This document shows, in pieces, positions 6,001-10,535 of a stretch of 10,535 nt of DNA. The stretch spans positions 1 to 10,535 of the forward strand of contig CAMYJJ010000089.1 of the NCBI GenBank assembly GCA_947258735.1, in the 5' to 3' direction. This DNA comes from Thermodesulfovibrionia bacterium (lineage in GTDB: Bacteria; Nitrospirota; Thermodesulfovibrionia; UBA6902). Every line of letters begins with the position of its first letter. Positions within the stretch are counted from its first letter, which is position 1. A program made the position numbers and the translations under genes. Below the pieces are notes generated by a model, which worked only from the letters and a program-made list of their open reading frames with translations, made no database searches and was not told the origin of the DNA.

Positions 6001-8771
6001 TTACGCCCATTATTGATATGTCAGGTTCAGGTACCGTGTTCCTGCAATTTAAAACTGATTTTTATGAAGAATGTTGTTATAGCAACGAAATAGCTGAAAT
6101 AGATATCAGTATAAATGGAGCAGGAGGACCCTGGGCAAATGTCTGGAAGAAGACAAGCGACTACAGGGGGCCTAAAACTGAAGTAGTTGATATTACTGCT
6201 ATTGCTGCCAGTCAGTCCAATGTAATGATTCGATTTCATTATTATAATGATGATGACGGTTACTGGTGGCAGATGGATGATGTGATCGTGGCCGAAGGCG
6301 CTTGCATAGTAAATATCTATTTCAGGGATTCTGATGGAGATGGATATGGAGACCCGAACGTAGCAATACAGGCCTGCGTTCAGCCAGATGGCTATTTGAC
6401 AAATAATTATGACTGCGATGATACGAACGAAGCCATTAACCCTTATGCTACTGAAATATGCGATGAGACAGATAATAATTGTGATGGCCAAGTTGATGAA
6501 CATACTTGTATTGGCGATATATACGTAGAACCCAACGATATTTGCAACAATAACGCTCCCTGCTTCGCCACTATCCAGGAAGGAATTATTGCAGCAGGAG
6601 ACGGCACGACAATCAAAGTAGCACAGGGCACATACCATGAGAATTTATTAATAACGTCATCCATTGACGGCTTATTGATCCAGGGAGGATGGAGCAGTGA
6701 TTTCAGCACCAGGGCAGAAGAGCCCTCACTTACGGTAGTAGATGGTGATACAACAGGTGACGGAATTGGTGATGGAGACGTCATTTATATTATGGAAGAT
6801 GCTGGTTATGGTTACAATAACAGTTTTTACATAGACATGGATATAGAAAACTTTACGATTACGAATGGTAACAACGGAATTTTCTTTTGGTCATTTTCCG
6901 GGAATACAGGTGCGATCACATTAAACCTGATTGGCAATATGATAACAGAAAATAGTAATAGGGGTATTGATGTTCTCATTAATCATTGGACCTCGGGAAC
7001 TTTGATGACATTGAACCTGAATGTGAACGGCAATGAAATAGCAGGGAATCATAATGGAGGGATTATTGCAACAGCTGGCCGTGTAAGCAGTATTAATTTA
7101 GAACTTAGCAATAATACGATCTCAGGAAACTCAGGCAGCGGAATAAGTTTAGGTGCTTTTAGTAATTTAACCGCGATTCTAACAAACAACCTAATAACAG
7201 GGAATGGTGCTGGCGTTACTGCATTCTCAGACGAGAGCGGAGGGACGAATTTATCTTTAATAAACAATACAATAACAGATAATGGTGTGGGAGTATCTGC
7301 ATCTTCACACGACTATGGAAATACAACAGTAGATATCATAAATACTATTGTCTCTGGGAATCAGGCGACGGGCAGTGACAATGACGTTAATCTTTGGGAG
7401 AATCATGGTTATGGACCTGCAACAACGACAGTGAATGTGTCCCATTCTAATATAGGGAATGTCGTAAACGGGCCTTCTGATCCCGGTACTTATAATGACC
7501 TTGGAAACAATATGAATGCAGACCCTCTTTTTGTTGTTCCCGGGGAATGGGATGATAACGGTACTCCCGCTGATCTTTCTGATGACATCTGGATAGAAGG
7601 AGATTACCATCTGCAGTCAGGTTCACCATGCATAGATAATGGTACCGATGCAGGGGCCCCTGATGATGATTTTGAAGGGGATGCAAGACCTCAAGGAATT
7701 GGTTATGACATTGGAGCTGATGAGTATATAATTAGCTTTGAAAATGGACTGCCTGTGGACTGGAGCGTTATAGATAATGCAGGAACAGGGGCTGTGTGGC
7801 GTTTTGATGATCCCGAGAATCGTTCAAACATGACAGGAGGCACTGGCAAGTTTGCAATTGCTGACAGTGATTTTTATGGAACAGGTATAAGCATGGATAC
7901 CGAACTGCTTTCGTCAGTTATAGATATGTCAAATTTCAGTACCGTAACACTAGAGTTTAAATCTGATTTCCATGCATATAGTGGGAATGAAATTGCAGAC
8001 GTAGATGTAAGTGTAAATGGGACAGGGGGGCCCTGGACAAATGTCTGGAAGAAGACAAGCGACTACAGGGGGCCCAAAACTGAAGCAGTTGATATTACGG
8101 CCATTGCTGCCGGTCAGTCCAGCGTAATAGCCCGTTTCCACTACTATAATGCAAACTATGATTGGTTTTGGGAGATAGATGATGTGGTCTTTACGGGAAT
8201 TCCTTGTAACATTGCTTATTACAGAGACTTTGATGAAGACGGATATGGAGACCCCAACAACTCTAATCTATCATGCACTCAACTGGCTGGCTATGTATTA
8301 AACAGTCAGGATTGTGACGACACGAACGGTGCCATAAATCCTGATACACTGTGGTATCCTGATGCAGATGGAGACGGTTTTGGAAATGCTTCAGTAGCAG
8401 TACCGCAATGTAATCAGCCAACTGGAGCTCCAGATTATGTCTTAGACAATACTGACTGCGACGATAATGATCTAAATGTCTATCCTGGAGGTCCTCCCGT
8501 GAGAGCAGTCAAGTCAGGGACAACTCCTGCATATCATCTGACATTGCAGAATGCATATGATGACCCAAATACAGGGGATGAGCATACCATCCAGATTAAG
8601 GCCGTTACATTGAATGAGATATTTGATAGTAACCGCGACATATCAATCACCTTTATCGGGGGATATGACTGCAGCTATTCAGACATTGACGGGGTAACAA
8701 CAATTGACGGGAATATGACTGTGACGAACGGAACAATCATACTACAGGAAGGGGTTTTAGAAGTGAAGTAG
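3024..8771 (+). CDS. Giant secreted subtilisin-like (S8) protease with duplicated beta-helix, jelly-roll and MopE-type modules
   Basis: A 1915-residue exported serine protease. Residues 1-23 are a signal peptide (MKRF, hydrophobic core, cut near LSAG). Residues about 46-136 form an I9-type inhibitory propeptide (FPGFSARI, then LSEVVIIEED). The S8 domain spans about 152-430 and looks intact: Asp164 in VAVVDTGID, His203 in GHGTSVAG, oxyanion Asn313 in SAGNNG, Ser394 in GGTSAASPYAAG; it carries seven cysteines. Next come a beta-helix ending in a choice-of-anchor-Q-like segment (447-822), a PPC domain (823-925), a cleaved-adhesin/choice-of-anchor-J-like jelly-roll (930-1090) and a MopE-type metal-binding stretch (DSDGDGYGD, DCDDTNEAINP, DNNCDGQVDE; 1099-1160). 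The block then repeats without PPC: beta-helix (1164-1568), jelly-roll (1569-1724), MopE-type motifs (1731-1822). Residues 1823-1915 restart a beta-helix and stop. No C-terminal membrane helix, LPXTG or PEP-CTERM signal is visible, so anchoring is unknown. Expected role: autoprocessed extracellular proteolysis with surface or glycan binding; substrate unknown. Confidence 0.93.
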   Translation: MKRFTIAVILLFSICTLSDRLSAGTITNNEKIDAKTLQKINRGDNQLDVIVLLTGYQEDVTAGKADHPARMAASQSLIHSRQSKVLNKIPPSHLKLKHRFKNFPGFSARINQQGIQKMASLSEVVIIEEDGIVEAHLAQGIPLMNALSARSTYDGTGVSVAVVDTGIDYNHPMLGDGGFPNAKVIGGYDFGDNDADPLDCQGHGTSVAGISAGTLASGPGDYIGGVVHNAKLYALKIVSGCNDFAYFSDIIAAWDWAVSHKNDDPANPILVINTSFGGSTRYESACDSSHQSIAAAANNAVANGITLFCSAGNNGFIDGIVPPACVSNSMSVGAVYDADIGQKVYSICTDSTTAADQVTCYSNSANYLDILAPSNDAYTTAVGGGYSGTFGGTSAASPYAAGIAALLQSYVKSTTGFYYSPAGLKERLLDGQLITDHRNSITKPRVKYIVLRYVGSSGSDSGDCTDPSLPCRTIQYAVNQAEDYETVRIAQGTYNENIAITSNISGLLIHGGWSSDFSIRENDSSLTVVDGDITGDGIGDGKVFDIVADGVDIDLTIDGLTIRNGNTSVGGAGVSAYTTNGGVIALVLKNNKITDNSAAYGGGVRIYSESDNASAFTLTDNLIIGNNASDNGGGVVASAPFNPGPVTVNLTNNIIADNSASGNGGGIAIAGITLNLTNNTITGNTAVEGGGVHVFSYSGVTSMADILNTIIWGNTATGSGDDIYLYASGASTTVVNASYSNIGNVVNGPSNPGTYNDLGNNLNTDPLFVDLSNGNYHLSALSPLIDAGTNSDAPQTDIDGNIRPFDGDGNSTATSDVGADEYIPILLISGEPEEGSVAPGEWVYYRISSSDTDTKLEVTLTNLSNDVDLYVRAGVIPTLNEYDCRPYYTGTSEETCTLTNIGAQTWYIGIRGYEAGSYTITAELSVIQHVLFYEGFDDPLTPSGWTIIDNAGTSAQWRFDDPANRGNRTGGFGGFAIADNDFHYFDFMDTELLTPIIDMSGSGTVFLQFKTDFYEECCYSNEIAEIDISINGAGGPWANVWKKTSDYRGPKTEVVDITAIAASQSNVMIRFHYYNDDDGYWWQMDDVIVAEGACIVNIYFRDSDGDGYGDPNVAIQACVQPDGYLTNNYDCDDTNEAINPYATEICDETDNNCDGQVDEHTCIGDIYVEPNDICNNNAPCFATIQEGIIAAGDGTTIKVAQGTYHENLLITSSIDGLLIQGGWSSDFSTRAEEPSLTVVDGDTTGDGIGDGDVIYIMEDAGYGYNNSFYIDMDIENFTITNGNNGIFFWSFSGNTGAITLNLIGNMITENSNRGIDVLINHWTSGTLMTLNLNVNGNEIAGNHNGGIIATAGRVSSINLELSNNTISGNSGSGISLGAFSNLTAILTNNLITGNGAGVTAFSDESGGTNLSLINNTITDNGVGVSASSHDYGNTTVDIINTIVSGNQATGSDNDVNLWENHGYGPATTTVNVSHSNIGNVVNGPSDPGTYNDLGNNMNADPLFVVPGEWDDNGTPADLSDDIWIEGDYHLQSGSPCIDNGTDAGAPDDDFEGDARPQGIGYDIGADEYIISFENGLPVDWSVIDNAGTGAVWRFDDPENRSNMTGGTGKFAIADSDFYGTGISMDTELLSSVIDMSNFSTVTLEFKSDFHAYSGNEIADVDVSVNGTGGPWTNVWKKTSDYRGPKTEAVDITAIAAGQSSVIARFHYYNANYDWFWEIDDVVFTGIPCNIAYYRDFDEDGYGDPNNSNLSCTQLAGYVLNSQDCDDTNGAINPDTLWYPDADGDGFGNASVAVPQCNQPTGAPDYVLDNTDCDDNDLNVYPGGPPVRAVKSGTTPAYHLTLQNAYDDPNTGDEHTIQIKAVTLNEIFDSNRDISITFIGGYDCSYSDIDGVTTIDGNMTVTNGTIILQEGVLEVK
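4362..6503 (+). repeat. Intragenic module, copy 1 (beta-helix, PPC, jelly-roll, MopE motif)
   Basis: Encodes residues 447-1160 of the subtilase. The beta-helix entry reads CRTIQYAVNQAE, VRIAQGTYNENI, GGWSSDFS, SLTVVDGD and TGDGIGDG. The helix has turns such as LTNNTITGNTA and ends with SNIGNVVNGPSNPGTYNDL and IGAD-type VGADEY. Only this copy has the PPC domain (5490-5798). DNA segments 4557-4578 and 5239-5260 (22 nt each) and 6136-6172 (37 nt) are identical to segments in copy 2. Confidence 0.85.
6513..8489 (+). repeat. Intragenic module, copy 2 (beta-helix, jelly-roll, MopE motifs)
   Basis: Encodes residues 1164-1822. The same order of landmarks as copy 1 appears: CFATIQEGIIAA, IKVAQGTYHENL, GGWSSDFS, SLTVVDGD, TGDGIGDG, SNIGNVVNGPSDPGTYNDL, IGADEY, then the jelly-roll with VWKKTSDYRGPKTE. 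Identical DNA to copy 1 occurs at 6687-6708, 7444-7465 and 8038-8074. The PPC domain is absent, so the jelly-roll follows IGADEY directly. The MopE region is longer, with two acidic D-x-D-x-DG loops and two DCDD motifs. Confidence 0.85.
8532..8744 (+). repeat. Third, aborted copy of the beta-helix entry segment
   Basis: Residues 1837-1907 follow the same pattern as the first segment of both beta-helix copies: a TLQNAY strand (compare TIQYAV and TIQEGI), GDEHTIQIKA, a NEIFDSN stretch where the others have ENIAITSN/ENLLITSS, IGGYDCSYSD in place of GGWSSDFS, and TTIDGN in place of TVVDGD. The protein then stops eight residues later instead of continuing into helix turns. It could be a cap or a C-terminal sorting or anchoring domain. 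The correspondence is by eye. Confidence 0.55.
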
Positions 8772-8778
8772 GAAAGTA

Positions 8779-8801
8779 ACTCTTTAAAGTGAGGAAAGAG
8801 T
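8779..8801. terminator. Weak hairpin between convergent genes
   Basis: ACTCTTT (8779-8785) pairs with AAAGAGT (8795-8801) around a 9-nt loop within the 32-nt gap between the convergent stop codons of the subtilase and aminotransferase genes. The stem is AT-rich and no clear T tract follows on either strand, so it is at best a weak bidirectional terminator. It is reported because no better candidate exists in the gap. Confidence 0.2.
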
Positions 8802-8803
8802 GG

Positions 8804-9907
8804 TTAAATGATTTCCTTTAGTGTGTCACATATTTCTATGACTTTTCTTTTATCCATATGACTGAAAAGCGGCAACGCGAGCCCTTCATTCGCTGCCCTT
8901 TCAGCTACAGGTAATTTCCCGATGAATTTTTTTCTATATTTGCTGTAGGCTTTTTGCAAATGCAATGCAGGATAAAAATACTTCTTGGTCTGGATGTCGT
9001 GCTTTTTTAAGTAACTGTACACATCATCTCGTGAAACTCGTGCCTTATCGGGATCGACAAAAATGACCATGTAATTCCCGGTGGACTCACAATATTCAGG
9101 AATCGTCTGGAACGACACCCCTTTGAGTTTGTTCAGGTGTTTTTTGTATAAGGCAATGAGGTTTATACGGTTTTTGATGAGGGATTTCCTTTTTGCAAAA
9201 TTCTTCATTCCTACAATCGAATGAAATTCACTTATCCGGGCACTCAATCCAATATAGTCCATGTCTTCGCCGTCCTGACTCTTCCCGTAATCTCTCATTT
9301 GTCTGATTTTCCCCGCAAGCTCATCATTGTTTGTTGTGACAAGACCACCTTCGATAGAGCTGATGACCTTTGTTGGACTCATGCTGAAAACTTCAACATC
9401 CCCAAACCCTCCCGATGATTTGCCCCTGTATTTTCCTCCGAGGCCCTGTGCCGAATCAAAGATTAATTTAAGATTATACTTTGATGCAAGTTTTTTAAGC
9501 TCATTAATCCTGGGTGCTACGCCGAAAATATACACAGGCATTATCGCAGATGTGCGCTCAGTAATTAACGGCTCTATTTTATTGACATCAATATTGTATG
9601 TTCCTTTTTCAGAGTCGCAAAAGACGGGCGTTACATTATTCCAGATCAGTGAATGAGCAGTTGCTGCAAACGTAAAAGACGGCACTATTACTTCGCCTTT
9701 TAACCCCAGCGCTTTTACAGCAAGAATGAGGCCTGATGTACAGCTCGACACTGCGATTACATTTCTCACATCTAAAGCCTTTTTTACTTTATTTTCAAAT
9801 AGGCTTGTATATTTAGCTACAGTTACCTGGCCTGATGACCAGACTTCGCGGAATTCTTTTTCAACATCATTAAAGTCAATAAGCGTAGGTCGTATAATCG
9901 GTATCAT
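8804..9907 (-). CDS. DegT/DnrJ/EryC1/StrS-family PLP-dependent sugar aminotransferase
   Basis: 367 residues, the normal length for this family. Such enzymes transfer an amino group, usually from glutamate, to a keto group of a nucleotide-linked sugar in the cytoplasm, supplying amino sugars for exopolysaccharide, O-antigen or protein glycans. The start is typical (MIPIIRPTL). Residues 53-59 (VSSCTSG) form the phosphate-binding turn, VPSFTFAATAHSL (75-87) is the conserved strand-loop, Asp151 in IFDSAQG should contact the pyridine nitrogen, and Lys180 in SMSPTKVISSIEGG is the expected Schiff-base lysine. Near the C-terminus, TKKYFYPALHLQKAY (307-321) is the usual substrate-side segment. The common GEGG following the lysine reads IEGG here. 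The gene lies 29 nt after a phosphoglycosyl transferase gene and is the last of this minus-strand operon in view. AGAGGAA (9919-9913) precedes the ATG by 5 nt. The exact sugar and the position aminated cannot be read from sequence. Confidence 0.95.
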   Translation of the reverse strand: MIPIIRPTLIDFNDVEKEFREVWSSGQVTVAKYTSLFENKVKKALDVRNVIAVSSCTSGLILAVKALGLKGEVIVPSFTFAATAHSLIWNNVTPVFCDSEKGTYNIDVNKIEPLITERTSAIMPVYIFGVAPRINELKKLASKYNLKLIFDSAQGLGGKYRGKSSGGFGDVEVFSMSPTKVISSIEGGLVTTNNDELAGKIRQMRDYGKSQDGEDMDYIGLSARISEFHSIVGMKNFAKRKSLIKNRINLIALYKKHLNKLKGVSFQTIPEYCESTGNYMVIFVDPDKARVSRDDVYSYLKKHDIQTKKYFYPALHLQKAYSKYRKKFIGKLPVAERAANEGLALPLFSHMDKRKVIEICDTLKEII

Positions 9908-9912
9908 TTTCG

Positions 9913-9919
9913 TTCCTCT
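9913..9919 (-). promoter_or_regulatory. Ribosome binding site of the aminotransferase gene
   Basis: AGAGGAA on the minus strand, 5 nt before the ATG at 9907. It lies inside the 29-nt gap after the upstream transferase stop, so the two genes are most simply read from one transcript with independent translation starts. Confidence 0.7.
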
Positions 9920-9936
9920 ACATGTTTATTGTGATT

Positions 9937-10535
9937 TTACAAATTATCTTTTGTCATTTGATTCATCTCTGCTACCTTTTGTTTAATTTCCTTTATGAAT
10001 TCATGATCCTGGGCCGGCCATATTTTACCCCCTGTAAGCGCCCAAATGGTCTGAAGAAGAATAGTAAAATCAAAAAAAAATGAACTTTTGTGAACATGTT
10101 CCATTGCAAGTTTGATCTTTGCGGGTATAAAGATTGCTTCGTAAGCTTTATCGGGGTCATTGGCATCTGAAAGTAACTCTTCCTCATTTCTAAGATGCAA
10201 TGTCGCATTGCTCGTGATGCCCGGCCGGACTTCCAATATCCTCTTCATCTCTGGGCTGTAATTATTGACAATCTCCGGGACATCGGGCCTGGGGCCGATA
10301 AAACTCATATCTCCTTTAAGAACATTCCATAACTGCGGTAGTTCATCCAGCTTTGTCTTGCGCAAGAACCTCCCGATTCCTGTAATGCGTGGATCATCTC
10401 CTGCTGTGACTGAAGTTCCGATCTTATCAGCTTTTTCCACCATTGTGCGGAATTTAAATAAACGGAATATTCGACCATTGAGACCTACTCTGTCTTGCGA
10501 ATAAATGATTTGGCCCGGAGAAGACATTTTAACGA
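9937..10535 (-). CDS. Bacterial sugar transferase (undecaprenyl-phosphate phosphoglycosyl transferase), 5' end outside window
   Basis: The frame runs off the right edge. The ATG at 10527 is not the likely true start: upstream codons continue in frame (Lys, Val), and the window's first residues (VKMSSPGQIIYSQDRVG) match the internal L-I-K-x-D-SPG-P-x-x-x-x-Q-x-RVG segment that follows the N-terminal membrane helix in this family. The N-terminal hydrophobic region therefore lies outside. Counting from that Met, the hallmarks are KFRTM (25-29), LDELPQLWNVLKGDMSFIGPRP (60-81) with the Asp-Glu dyad Asp61-Glu62 known to be catalytic in PglC, and RPGITS further on. The enzyme transfers a phospho-sugar from a nucleotide sugar to undecaprenyl phosphate at the inner face of the inner membrane, the first step of exopolysaccharide, O-antigen or glycan assembly. 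Whether it is a compact PglC-like or a larger WbaP-like protein cannot be decided without the missing end. Its adjacency to a DegT aminotransferase suggests an amino-sugar-containing glycan. Confidence 0.93.
   Translation of the reverse strand, partial: VKMSSPGQIIYSQDRVGLNGRIFRLFKFRTMVEKADKIGTSVTAGDDPRITGIGRFLRKTKLDELPQLWNVLKGDMSFIGPRPDVPEIVNNYSPEMKRILEVRPGITSNATLHLRNEEELLSDANDPDKAYEAIFIPAKIKLAMEHVHKSSFFFDFTILLQTIWALTGGKIWPAQDHEFIKEIKQKVAEMNQMTKDNL

Noticed and set aside
6027..6638. Minus-strand open frame of 203 codons inside the subtilase gene
   Set aside because: It is a shadow of the well-supported plus-strand gene; its Ile- and Cys-rich repetitive product is what antisense reading of Asp/Asn-rich beta-helix codons gives.
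4362..8771. Asn/Gly-rich repeats considered as a CRISPR-like or satellite DNA array
   Set aside because: Spacing is irregular, the frame stays open throughout and the repetition is explained by beta-helix turns at the protein level.
9221..9986. Plus-strand open frames opposite the aminotransferase and transferase genes
   Set aside because: They overlap conserved catalytic motifs on the other strand, lack ribosome binding sites and have no recognisable product.
10525..10527. ATG at 10527 as the true start of the sugar transferase
   Set aside because: The reading frame continues upstream to the window edge and the protein would lack the N-terminal membrane segment that precedes the SPG motif in this family.

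Overview
The window reads as chromosomal DNA from a Gram-negative, probably uncultivated bacterium with moderate to low GC. The combination of secreted right-handed beta-helix proteins, MopE-type acidic DCDD / D-x-DGDG metal-binding motifs, a subtilase carrying choice-of-anchor-type domains and a CRP/FNR-type operator is what one meets in Nitrospirota and Desulfobacterota (Geobacter-like) genomes. That placement is recollection of domain style, not a database result.

Layout: a short non-coding left edge (1-104) ends in a strong intrinsic terminator (105-134). It serves a minus-strand gene (160-2355) for a 731-residue secreted beta-helix protein with a C-terminal CBM9-like domain. A long AT-rich divergent spacer (2356-3023) follows. 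It holds a CRP/FNR-family palindrome placed at about -41.5 from a predicted start of the minus-strand gene, a run of further inverted repeats, and a short coding-like remnant with no start codon. On the plus strand, 3024-8771 encodes a 1915-residue secreted multidomain subtilisin-like protease (S8). Downstream of its catalytic domain is a duplicated block of beta-helix, jelly-roll and MopE-type motifs, then a third, aborted beta-helix entry. Convergent to it on the minus strand is the end of a polysaccharide or glycan operon: a phosphoglycosyl transferase cut by the right edge (9937-10535), followed 29 nt later by a DegT/DnrJ/EryC1/StrS sugar aminotransferase (8804-9907).

Functional reading: the minus-strand pair at the right makes or loads an amino-sugar-containing glycan (aminotransferase makes a nucleotide-linked amino sugar; the PGT starts assembly on undecaprenyl phosphate). 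The two divergent genes encode large exported proteins whose domains are typical of extracellular polysaccharide- or surface-binding proteins, and one carries a protease. A link between these halves is inference from proximity only. No tRNA, rRNA, CRISPR array, insertion sequence or phage gene was seen.
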